From NCBI GenBank assembly GCA_010692635.1, contig JAAHGL010000030.1, forward strand, positions 1-62,407: DNA of 62,407 nucleotides. The letters run 5' to 3'. This stretch comes from Symploca sp. SIO2C1. Its GTDB lineage: Bacteria > Cyanobacteriota > Cyanobacteriia > Cyanobacteriales > Coleofasciculaceae. This document shows, piece after piece, positions 17,648 through 25,510 of this stretch (positions are counted from its first letter, which is position 1; each line of letters opens with the position of its first letter). Position numbers and translations under genes: made by a program. Below the pieces are notes generated by a model. The model had not been told where the DNA came from and ran no database searches. It saw only the letters and a program-made list of their open reading frames with translations.

Positions 17648-18196
17648 CCTAGCAGAACGCCAAGCGGAGGTAGTCCTTCCCAGATTAATCTTGAACTCTT
17701 GCCAACCCAATATACTCCCTGGTCTATCCTCATCCCAAGAGGCGGAAAATAAGCCATAGCTCAAACCCAACACTCCTAGACCAAAAAATCCCATACTTAC
17801 GAGAACCACCGCCACATTGGGTAACTCTAACTCCAGCTTGGTGACCAAAAAATAGCTAACAAAAAAAGTGGCTACTCCCAAAACTGAGGGAATTCCACAT
17901 AGCAGAGCCATCCGACGTACCATACGCTTGCTGACTGCATCAGGAATCGCCATCGATTCTTGAGAAGCGCTGCTGCCAGAGTTATTTGTCTCCCGCTTAG
18001 TCTTACCAGATTTTGGTTGAGATTGAGCTTTAGTGTTTTTTTGGCTCTTCTGGGTGGATTCCTTCCCAGCTTTTGCCGAGCTGTTTTGTGGGGAAGCAGT
18101 TTTACCAGCTTGGGAGTCTGGTTGCTTTTTGGCGTTTTTTTTACTCTTCTGACGCGGTTCAAATGGTAGGGGACTACGGGATGGTTCAGTAGACAT
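17636..18196 (-). CDS. PAM68-family photosystem II assembly protein
   Basis: The 186-aa protein has a long basic, Ser/Lys/Gln-rich N-terminal half (residues 1-85) and a C-terminal membrane domain. Its two transmembrane helices lie at about 100-122 and 128-150, followed by the conserved SASWDEDRPGS and GWQEFKIN motifs. PAM68 proteins (formerly DUF3464) assist photosystem II assembly in the thylakoid. It lies 14 bp downstream of rpsO on the same strand, a pairing I recall from other cyanobacteria. The last codons lie in a 29-bp tandem repeat, which leaves the C terminus (RQKD) intact. Confidence 0.88.
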   Translation of the reverse strand: MSTEPSRSPLPFEPRQKSKKNAKKQPDSQAGKTASPQNSSAKAGKESTQKSQKNTKAQSQPKSGKTKRETNNSGSSASQESMAIPDAVSKRMVRRMALLCGIPSVLGVATFFVSYFLVTKLELELPNVAVVLVSMGFFGLGVLGLSYGLFSASWDEDRPGSILGWQEFKINLGRTTSAWRSARQKD

Positions 18197-18210
18197 AACT
18201 TAAATGTTCT

Positions 18211-18480
18211 CTAGCCGCGAATACCTAAGCGTTTAATTAAGGATTGATACTTCTCTGCATTTCCTTTACGAAGATAGCTGAGTAAGCGCTTCCGTTGACC
18301 AATCATCTTCAACAATCCTCGTCGGGAAGCGTGATCTTTTTTATTTTGTTGCAGATGGGTACTCAACCGATTAATGCGTTCAGTGAGCATGGCAATTTGG
18401 ATATCTGTTGACCCAGTATCGGTTTCATGTAACTGGTAGCCGTTAATAATTTCGTGTTTGCGCTCTTGCGTCAGACTCAT
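18211..18480 (-). CDS. rpsO: 30S ribosomal protein S15
   Basis: An 89-aa protein, the standard S15 length, with conserved stretches [34 protein letters not shown] and [11 protein letters not shown]15 binds 16S rRNA helices 20-22 and nucleates the platform of the small subunit. The ATG at 18480 (MSLTQERK) is preferred over the upstream in-frame codon at 18510. It heads a two-gene unit with the PAM68-family gene. S15 often autoregulates through its mRNA leader; I see no specific structure here. Confidence 0.97.
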   Translation of the reverse strand: MSLTQERKHEIINGYQLHETDTGSTDIQIAMLTERINRLSTHLQQNKKDHASRRGLLKMIGQRKRLLSYLRKGNAEKYQSLIKRLGIRG

Positions 18481-18510
18481 GAACAGACTTAATTCGTATA
18501 AATACAGCAA

Positions 18511-19034
18511 CTTTCTATAATATCACTAATCTCAAGTCGTCGTTACAGTAGGCGATATTTCAGGACTGAAGCAAGGAATTTCTAGCAAAGTATCCTCTCA
18601 AATCATTAGTTCTCCTTTGTTTCCCTATCTCCCCATCTCCCCATCTCCCTATCTCCCCACCCTTTTTTTCCCTCACCCTCATAAGGGGTGGCGTGACGCC
18701 CGTGGGGGGCTTTCAAGGAGCAAGAGACTTGCACAACGAATACAGTGGCACAAATGTGCAATTAATTTCTCCAGTCTTGGCAATCAACTTGGCACAAAAG
18801 TGAAGGCATCCAAAGATAGTCTGCCTTTATCCTATGAATATGCTTACGCTAAGCAAGCTGTTAAAAAATTGATAATGGACAATAAAAAATTACCTCTTCA
18901 ATCAAGAAAGAGGATTGATAATTAGAAAAAGTTTTAATTATTTTCGGCTTGAAAGGAGAGGTATTAAACCAAATTTATCAATTATCAATTATCAATTGAG
19001 AACGGGGGCATAGTAGATTGTGAGGATTATTGAT
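18511..19034. other. Repeat-rich spacer between rpsO and the response-regulator cluster
   Basis: It contains an octamer array (CTCCCCAT type, 18622-18660) and a copy of a GC-rich mobile repeat (18668-18720) also present near 46745 and 51850. A degenerate segment at about 18880-18999 shares its layout with 36420-36590 and 57495-57660, ending in ATTGATA heptamers. The 102-codon plus-strand frame at 18617 is largely repeat and is not supported as a gene. The promoters of both flanking units must lie here. Confidence 0.6.
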
Positions 19035-19712
19035 ATGGCTCAGAATTTACCAGAGCAAAAGGAACTAAAAATTCTGGTGGTAGATGACCACGAATTAATT
19101 CTTGATGGAACTATTAATAGACTGCAACAACAATATCCAGATGCTCAGATCCTTACGGCTAAAACTGCCGAGAGTACTATCAATCAAGTGACTATAGGGC
19201 AACCTGACTTGGTAATTATGGATCTTTCTATCCCAGAAACTGTTGGAGAAAAAGCCCACATCGATACAGGGATTCAAGTCCTGAGGAATGTAATCAAAAA
19301 ATATACCCAACTTAATCTGGTGGTAGTCAGCAGTTATACCAAAGCATTAGTGCGTATTAGACATGATCTTGAGGCTCATGAAGGAGGTCTCACTGTGGCG
19401 AATAAAGATCTTTCTAGCAAGGAAATGTTAAAACGGGTTGATTGGGCACTACAAGGATTAGTTGATACCAGAGAACTAAGAGGGAAGCAAGCAGGATTAG
19501 AACTCAAACCAGAGTGGCTAGAGCTTCTCCATCTAGCATTTGAAGAAGGATTGGAGGATAGGGCAATTGCCGAAAGGATGCGAGTAGCGATACGAACAGT
19601 GCGTCACTACTGGAGTAAGGTTCAAGATGTTTTGGAAGTTTATCCAGAAGATGGGAAAAATTTGCGGATTTTAACTGAGATGCGAGCCAGAGAATTAGGG
19701 CTTATTGATTAG
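19035..19712 (+). CDS. Response regulator 1 of three tandem paralogues (receiver + HTH)
   Basis: A 225-aa protein with a receiver domain (residues 10-130; acidic pair in VVDDHE, phosphoacceptor Asp in VIMDLSIPE, Ser in VVSSYTK, Lys in ANKDLS) and a C-terminal helix-turn-helix (AIAERMRVAIRTVRHYW, about 180-200) of the LuxR/NarL kind. The ATG at 19035 gives the same length as the second paralogue; the GTG at 19020 is less likely. The middle and C-terminal half are almost identical to regulator 2 at the DNA level. It is the first gene of a cluster that ends with a CHASE2 kinase and a DUF928 gene, and probably acts as a transcription factor phosphorylated by that kinase. Confidence 0.85.
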   Translation: MAQNLPEQKELKILVVDDHELILDGTINRLQQQYPDAQILTAKTAESTINQVTIGQPDLVIMDLSIPETVGEKAHIDTGIQVLRNVIKKYTQLNLVVVSSYTKALVRIRHDLEAHEGGLTVANKDLSSKEMLKRVDWALQGLVDTRELRGKQAGLELKPEWLELLHLAFEEGLEDRAIAERMRVAIRTVRHYWSKVQDVLEVYPEDGKNLRILTEMRARELGLID

Positions 19713-19774
19713 TATTTTTGTCTGTTGTTGATTATTTAGGTTCGTTTATTTGTCATTACCAATAGAGAGTATTA

Positions 19775-20452
19775 ATGATTCAAAATTTAACAAAACCAGG
19801 CAAGCTAAAAATTGTTGTAGTTGATGATCATGAATTAACTCTGGATGGAGCTTTCAACGCACTGCAACAACAATATCCAGATGCTCAAATCCTTAGAGCT
19901 AAGACTGCCCAGAGTACTATCAACCAAGTAACCACATTGCAACCTGATTTGGTTATTATGGATCTTTCTATCCCAGAAACTGCTGGAGAGCCTGCCCACA
20001 TTGATACAGGGATTCAAGCTCTGAGAACTCTAATCAAGAAATATACCCAACTTAATTTGGTAGTGCTCAGCAGTTATACCAAAGCATTAGTGCGTATTAG
20101 ACATGATCTTGAGGCTCATGAAGGAGGTCTCACTGTGGCGAATAAAGATCTTTCTAGCAAGGAAATGTTAAAAAGAGTTGATTGGGCACTACAAGGATTA
20201 GTTGATTGGAGAGTTATAAGAGGGGAGAAAGCAGGATTAGAGCTCAAGCCAGAGTGGCTAGAGCTTCTCCGTCTAGCATTTGAAGAAGGATTGGAGGATA
20301 AGGCAATTGCGGAAAGGATGCGAGTAGCGATACGAACAGTGCGTCACTACTGGAGTAAAGTTCAAGATGTTTTGAAAGTTTATCCAGAAGATGGTAAAAA
20401 TCTGCGAATTTCAACTGAGATGCGAGCCAGAGAATTATGGCTTATTGATTAG
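19775..20452 (+). CDS. Response regulator 2 of three tandem paralogues (receiver + HTH)
   Basis: A 225-aa paralogue with receiver Asp63 (VIMDLSIPE), acidic pair Asp17-Asp18, and a helix-turn-helix identical in its core to regulator 1 (AERMRVAIRTVRHYW). The DNA is a mosaic. About 100 bp covering its upstream spacer and first 20 codons match regulator 3 exactly, while a stretch of about 108 bp in the middle (20067-20174) matches regulator 1. This is the footprint of recent tandem duplication or gene conversion. The conserved spacer (19729-19774) probably carries a shared ribosome-binding or promoter region. Confidence 0.85.
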   Translation: MIQNLTKPGKLKIVVVDDHELTLDGAFNALQQQYPDAQILRAKTAQSTINQVTTLQPDLVIMDLSIPETAGEPAHIDTGIQALRTLIKKYTQLNLVVLSSYTKALVRIRHDLEAHEGGLTVANKDLSSKEMLKRVDWALQGLVDWRVIRGEKAGLELKPEWLELLRLAFEEGLEDKAIAERMRVAIRTVRHYWSKVQDVLKVYPEDGKNLRISTEMRARELWLID

Positions 20453-20514
20453 TAGTTCTCTATGTTGCTGATTATTTAGGTTCGTTTATTTGTCATTACC
20501 AATAGAGAGTATTA

Positions 20515-21198
20515 ATGATTCAAAATTTAACAAAACCAGGCAAGCTAAAAATTGTTGTAGTTGATGATCATGAAGTTATGTTGGATGGAACTATTAACGC
20601 ACTGCGACAGCAGTATCCAGAGGAAGAAATTATTGGAGCTACAACTGCTCAGAGTACCCTAAATCAAGTAGTAAAATTGCAACCTGACTTGGTCGTTGTG
20701 GATCTTTCTATTCCAGAAACTTTGGGCAAGACTGCCACAATCAACACAGGGATTCAAGTCCTGAAGACTTTGATCAAAAACTATCCCAACCTTAATCTAG
20801 TGGTGCTCAGTTGTTATACTGAGGCACTGGTGCGTATTAAACCTGAAATTGAAGCTCATCAAGGGGGCTTTTTAGTAGTTGATAAAAGTCGTTCGAGTAA
20901 GGAAATGTTGGATAGTGTTGATCTAGCCCTCAAGAAAGAACATAGGATACCAGGAAAGATGATAAGAACAGAGAAAGTAAATGCCAAGTGGATTGATTTG
21001 CTCAATTGTGCATTTCAAGAAGGATTGACAGATCGGGCAATTGCTCAACGACTGAATGTGGCTGAGCGAACTGTGCGTAAGTACTGGCAAGAGATTCAAA
21101 AATTTCTAGACATTGACCCGAAAAAATGTAGGGCTCAGGGCAAGAATCTCCGAATTACAACTAAAATAGAAGCTACCAAAAAGGGGCTTTTGGGTTAG
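20515..21198 (+). CDS. Response regulator 3 of three tandem paralogues (receiver + HTH)
   Basis: A 227-aa protein, the most diverged of the three outside its N terminus. The receiver core is intact (VVDDHE, phosphoacceptor in VVVDLSIPE). The expected switch Thr/Ser is in LSCYTEALV, and a Lys is present in VVDKSRS. The HTH differs in sequence (AIAQRLNVAERTVRKYW), so it probably binds a different DNA site from regulators 1 and 2. It ends 24 bp before the CHASE2 kinase start, which makes it the likeliest direct partner. Confidence 0.85.
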   Translation: MIQNLTKPGKLKIVVVDDHEVMLDGTINALRQQYPEEEIIGATTAQSTLNQVVKLQPDLVVVDLSIPETLGKTATINTGIQVLKTLIKNYPNLNLVVLSCYTEALVRIKPEIEAHQGGFLVVDKSRSSKEMLDSVDLALKKEHRIPGKMIRTEKVNAKWIDLLNCAFQEGLTDRAIAQRLNVAERTVRKYWQEIQKFLDIDPKKCRAQGKNLRITTKIEATKKGLLG

Positions 21199-21222
21199 CA
21201 TATTGCTTGTCGTTGGTTATTT

Positions 21223-23133
21223 TTGATTAGTCGTAATAAACTTGTGTATCATGATTTTTGGGATAAATTAATAAAGTTTTGGAAAAAAATAGAAGATGAA
21301 TTTGTCATCTGGCGTGTAGGAGCACTACCAGGAATGGCAATCCTGGTGCTGGTGATTATCGCTCGCTTAACTGGCTCACTACAATTACTGGAGTGGGTGA
21401 CTCTTGATTACTTTCTGCGTCTGCGTCCTCCTGAACCCAGAGATGAGCGGGTTCTGATTGTGGGTATTGATGAAAAAGATATCCAGAGTGTCGGAACCTA
21501 TCCTATACCAGACCGAGAAATGGCAGCATTGCTCAGGACTTTGCAGAAGTACGAGCCGAGAGCAATTGGTCTTGATATTGTCAGAGATATACCAGTTGAG
21601 CCTGGTAACAGTGAACTAGTTGCTGCATTTAAGGATATTAAAAATCTTATTGGTGCTGAAAAAGTGTTACCAGTGGAAATTGCTCCACCACCAGCATTAC
21701 CCCCTCAACAAGTTGGTTTTGTAGATGCCATTCTAGATAAAGATGGCAAGCATAGGCGATCTCTTCTCGGTACATTCACTCCTCAAGGTTACAAATTTTC
21801 CTTATCTCTACGGTTAGCAGAAACTTATTTAGCTGCTGAAGGCTATTTCCTCGACAATTGCATTCATGAGCCTCATGCTATGTGCTTTGGCTCGACTGAG
21901 CTATCTCGTTTTGGTTCAAATTCTGGGGGATATGTGAGAGCAGATGATGGTGGAGTGCAGGTACTCTTAAATTTTCGTAGTGGTGGAGAAAAATTTAGAA
22001 CTCTATCTCTCAGAGATATTAAAAAAGGTGATTTTAATCCAGATTGGATTCGCGATCGCATTGTTATTATTGGTATAACTGCACCCAGTATTAAAGATAT
22101 CGTTAGAACCTCCGCTGTTCCTCATCTAGACCCTCCTGGACAAGTGTATGGAGTAGAAATTCATGCCAATAGTACTAGTCAAATTATCAGCGCAGTTGTT
22201 GATGGACGAACCTGCTTAAAAACTTGGTCTGATGGGTGGGAATATCTGTGGATCTTCTGTTGGGGTTTTCTGGCAATTGGTTTGGGTAGGTTCACTCAAT
22301 CTCCGTTTAAAAATCTTTTATATGTTGCTGTTGCTAGCATTAGTCTAATTGGAGTTGGGTATATTTTCCTAGTTGGAGGTTGGTGGATCCCTGTTGCACC
22401 CGCTTTATTAGTAGTAACACTCAATGCTGTAGGACTGAGTGCTTTTGCTTTCTATCAATATGATCAAGCTTTGAGAGCGCAGATTGCTGTACGTCAACAC
22501 GCCATTGAAGATACATTTAATGTTATTCATAATGGACCACTGCAAACCCTCGCTAATGTTTTAAGGTCTCTTCGAGATCAAAACTTATGCCAAGAACAAT
22601 TACTGTCAGAACTAGAAAATCTCAACTATGAAATCCGGTCAGTTGGTGAATATCTGAAACAACAAGCTCTAACTTCAGAGGGAAGTCTTCTTTTAGGTAA
22701 TGGTGTAAAAGTAGACTTAAATCTGCCAATTCATGAACTTTTTTATGAAGTACACAGCAATACACTCGAGCGAACATTTCCCTGCTTTACAACCCTTAAA
22801 GTAACAACTCGTTCGTTTGAACCAATAGAGACTAGATATTTAAGTATTGAGCAAAAGCGGGGGCTCTGCCAATTTTTGGAAGAAGCTTTGTGCAATGTGG
22901 GGAAATATGCCAAAGGAGTAACCCTCCTCAAGGTCCTTGGTACAGAAAAGCAAGGTTGGTATATCCTTAGTATTAAAGATAACGGAATAGGTAGCTGCTC
23001 ATCTTCTGAAGGTAGAGGAACGAAGCAATGTAGAAATGTAGCGAAACAACTAGGAGGAGAGTTTCGGCGAGAATCTCTTGCTAAAGGAGGGACTCTGTGC
23101 GAGGTAACTTTTCCTGTTGCAAGTCGTAACTAG
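21223..23133 (+). CDS. CHASE2-domain sensor histidine kinase
   Basis: The 636-aa membrane kinase has one N-terminal transmembrane helix (about residues 30-50) and an extracytoplasmic CHASE2 domain (about 50-330; VGIDEKDIQSVG, AIGLDIVRDIP, VIIGITAPS). Three transmembrane helices lie at about 340-420. The cytoplasmic kinase core has phosphoacceptor His near 436 (VIHNGPLQTLANVL), N box EEALCNVGKYA and G1 DNGIG. The start is TTG at 21223. The HNGPLQ site resembles HisKA_3/NarX-type kinases, which pair with HTH-type regulators such as the three genes just upstream. The signal sensed by CHASE2 is unknown. A DUF928 exported protein follows. Confidence 0.9.
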   Translation: MISRNKLVYHDFWDKLIKFWKKIEDEFVIWRVGALPGMAILVLVIIARLTGSLQLLEWVTLDYFLRLRPPEPRDERVLIVGIDEKDIQSVGTYPIPDREMAALLRTLQKYEPRAIGLDIVRDIPVEPGNSELVAAFKDIKNLIGAEKVLPVEIAPPPALPPQQVGFVDAILDKDGKHRRSLLGTFTPQGYKFSLSLRLAETYLAAEGYFLDNCIHEPHAMCFGSTELSRFGSNSGGYVRADDGGVQVLLNFRSGGEKFRTLSLRDIKKGDFNPDWIRDRIVIIGITAPSIKDIVRTSAVPHLDPPGQVYGVEIHANSTSQIISAVVDGRTCLKTWSDGWEYLWIFCWGFLAIGLGRFTQSPFKNLLYVAVASISLIGVGYIFLVGGWWIPVAPALLVVTLNAVGLSAFAFYQYDQALRAQIAVRQHAIEDTFNVIHNGPLQTLANVLRSLRDQNLCQEQLLSELENLNYEIRSVGEYLKQQALTSEGSLLLGNGVKVDLNLPIHELFYEVHSNTLERTFPCFTTLKVTTRSFEPIETRYLSIEQKRGLCQFLEEALCNVGKYAKGVTLLKVLGTEKQGWYILSIKDNGIGSCSSSEGRGTKQCRNVAKQLGGEFRRESLAKGGTLCEVTFPVASRN

Positions 23134-23432
23134 TGCAAGAAGGCAGAAGGCAGAACCCACCCCTAACCCCTCCAAGGAGGGGAACAGAAGGAAGGAGAGA
23201 AGAAAACTTGTATAGTAAGCTTTTTCACCTTTTTTTCATGGTGGGTTATTTCCGCTCCGCGGCACTAGGGTGTGTCTAGGAACTCAATTGATGTAACTCA
23301 TTGTTACACAACTCTCTACTTTGTATAAAAGTCACCAATTATCTCTGAGAAGTATTTAGCAGCTCAATACCTAAATTTTTTACTGTCTATAGACATAGCT
23401 TAACTAAAATTTACTTCTGCAACAATTATATT

Positions 23433-24215
23433 ATGATTATTCGCATTCTATGGCTTCTTAAGCAATATTCTAATAAGAAGCTGGTAACCAGTTGCTTTTT
23501 AAGCCTATCGTTGGTTTTAGGTCCGGTTGCTTTAGCTAATGATTTTGAAGGAGAGCCTTCTTCTCCTGATATAAAAACAGATGGAATCGTTGTTAGGTAT
23601 AATCCTCCTAGTGATCAGAAGCCCCCTGAGGGAGAAACAGGAAATTTAGGTACGAGAGGAGGGTGTGAAGGAATTGAAGGTCCTCCTTTAACAGCTCTTG
23701 CTCCGAGAACACATATTGGAGAAACTGTTTCTACCCATCCGACTTTGGCGTGGTTTGTACCTGAATCCAAACCTTTTTCGATTACATTCAGGCTCTTCGA
23801 GTATGCTTCAGATAGTACATTACAACGATTGGGCGATCCGATTGAGTTGCAGAGTACACCAGGAGTGATGAAGTTACCTCTCCCAAAAAATAAGCCAGGG
23901 CTAGCAATGGGCAAAACATATCTCTGGGAAGTTAGAATCCGTTGTGACGTTAACAGCCCATCAATGGATTTAGTTACAAAGGCAGAAGTTGAAGTGGTAG
24001 AAATACCAGAAAGCTTGGAAAGTAAGCTCTCTAGCACAAATGACTCCTTACAGAGAGCATCTGCTTATGGTGAAGCAGGTTTATGGTACAACGCCTTAAG
24101 TGAAGCTTTAGTATCTGCTGAAGACGGAAAACTCGGAGAGGGGGGTTCAAGTTTGTTGGAAGATCTTGCTAAGTTGGAGAAAAGGGAAAACGAGTTTGAG
24201 GGCGGCTTGGAGTAG
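23433..24215 (+). CDS. DUF928-family exported protein
   Basis: The 260-aa protein has a signal peptide (hydrophobic residues 18-35, cleavage near ALAND) and the DUF928 hallmarks GTRGGC (about residue 75), PLTALAPRTH, TLAWFVP, and a YGEAGLWYNAL helix near the C terminus. Function is unknown. Such proteins recur beside CHASE2 sensors and secretion/adhesion genes in cyanobacteria, to my knowledge. The 299-bp gap to the kinase holds repeat DNA (GGCAGAA units and a family D-like fragment), so it may have its own promoter. I infer an envelope role coupled to the CHASE2 signalling cluster. Confidence 0.8.
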   Translation: MIIRILWLLKQYSNKKLVTSCFLSLSLVLGPVALANDFEGEPSSPDIKTDGIVVRYNPPSDQKPPEGETGNLGTRGGCEGIEGPPLTALAPRTHIGETVSTHPTLAWFVPESKPFSITFRLFEYASDSTLQRLGDPIELQSTPGVMKLPLPKNKPGLAMGKTYLWEVRIRCDVNSPSMDLVTKAEVEVVEIPESLESKLSSTNDSLQRASAYGEAGLWYNALSEALVSAEDGKLGEGGSSLLEDLAKLEKRENEFEGGLE

Positions 24216-24224
24216 GAGATAGAG

Positions 24225-24340
24225 TTAGGACTTACGCACCGTCAGGGAATTATGTCATCCAACAGCGGTAGCGAAGGATCTCCAGACGGCTGAGATGCTT
24301 CACTATCGTTCAGGATGACACTTGAGTGTGTAAGTCCTAA
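24225..24340. repeat. Palindrome-ended element, family C
   Basis: A 116-bp element with perfect 11-bp inverted ends TTAGGACTTAC and GTAAGTCCTAA and internal matches to 59178-59240. The ends resemble those of family B (AGGACTTACGC), but the interior differs, suggesting two element types mobilised by one enzyme. It fills most of the spacer before the PfkB gene. Confidence 0.75.
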
Positions 24341-24364
24341 GAGTTTCCAAATAGGAATATTTTT

Positions 24365-25234
24365 ATGACAAATGGACTTTTTGTCGGTATGGTGACCTTA
24401 GATTTGGTTTACCTAACTAAGAATTTACCGAGTAGTAACCAAAAAGTAGTAGCTTCTGACTATACAGTAGCTGCTGGTGGCCCGGCAACTAATGCCGCAG
24501 TCACATTTAGTTATTTAGGTAATCAAGCAGTCATTTTAGGGGTTGTTGGCAAACACCCGATTACTGAGCTAATTAGAAGGGACTTAGAAACTTATAGGGT
24601 GGAAATTTTTGATCTTGATTCCACCACTCCTGAACCACCGCCAGTTTCTTCTATTATGGTTACTCAAGGGAGTGGCGATCGCGCGGTGATTTCCCTCAAC
24701 GCGACTAAGATGCAAGCTAGCCGTGATCAACTGCCTATTGATATTCTCTCTGGAATAGATATAGTGATGATTGATGGTCACCAAATGGCAATCGGACGTG
24801 AGATTGCTCAGTTAGCGAAAACCAATAATATTACAGTCGTTATTGATGGCGGCAGCTGGAAGCCAGGATTTGAAACTATTTTACCCTTTGTTGATTACGC
24901 AATTTGCTCTGCTAACTTTTATCCACCGGGTTGCGATAACTCTGAGGAAGTGATTACTTATCTTACTGAGGCTGGGGTTCCTCATATTGCTATTACCCAA
25001 GGGGACAAACCGATTAAATACTATAGCCTGGGAATATCAGATCAATTACTGATACCTCCAATTAGTACGGTAGATACCCTAGGTGCTGGTGATGTTTTTC
25101 ATGGAGCCTTCTGCCACTACATCCTTAGAGAAAATTTTACTGATGCTTTGAATGCAGCAACAAAAATTGCTTCTAGTTCTTGTCAATTTTTTGGTACTCG
25201 CCAGTGGATGCAAGGAGAGAGAGAGAATAACTGA
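24365..25234 (+). CDS. PfkB-family carbohydrate kinase
   Basis: A 289-aa ribokinase-like enzyme that phosphorylates a sugar or nucleoside. It has the substrate-side motif GGPATNAAVTF near residue 38 and the PfkB C-terminal signature with the catalytic Asp in DTLGAGDVFHGAF (about 238-250). Residues between 90 and 110 form a short lid region. Substrate cannot be assigned. It stands alone, with ATG at 24365 directly after a palindromic element, so its promoter may be partly element-derived. Confidence 0.88.
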   Translation: MTNGLFVGMVTLDLVYLTKNLPSSNQKVVASDYTVAAGGPATNAAVTFSYLGNQAVILGVVGKHPITELIRRDLETYRVEIFDLDSTTPEPPPVSSIMVTQGSGDRAVISLNATKMQASRDQLPIDILSGIDIVMIDGHQMAIGREIAQLAKTNNITVVIDGGSWKPGFETILPFVDYAICSANFYPPGCDNSEEVITYLTEAGVPHIAITQGDKPIKYYSLGISDQLLIPPISTVDTLGAGDVFHGAFCHYILRENFTDALNAATKIASSSCQFFGTRQWMQGERENN

Positions 25235-25510
25235 TTTGCAATGCCTACCTTTCGGTGATCTACTTTTTCACGAAAATGCGTAAAACTTGTGCCTTCGACA
25301 GATAAATAAACAGAGAGACAAAATTCCAAAGACTACCATACCCCGATTGGTACTTGTGTCAATCGGGACTTATTTATTGGAAGACTTGCCTCAAGCAATC
25401 CAAATGCAATGATTTTAGCTATAACTGCAACCAAAGCTCCTATTCTTCCGGAATATGTGCTTTTGCAGGAGTAATTAGAGGAGTGTGCCGTGTTTTAGAT
25501 AACACCTCTG
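25235..25510. other. Intergenic spacer before the pentapeptide/membrane gene
   Basis: A 276-bp region with a possible weak hairpin (CCGATTGGTACTTGTGTCAATCGG, arms CCGATTG and CAATCGG at about 25343-25366). No gene is supported. It should hold the promoter of the following gene. Confidence 0.4.

Noticed and set aside
18617-18925. 102-codon plus-strand frame
   Set aside because: Its first part is the CTCCCCAT octamer array and a GC-rich mobile repeat, and the rest shows no motif or conservation signal.
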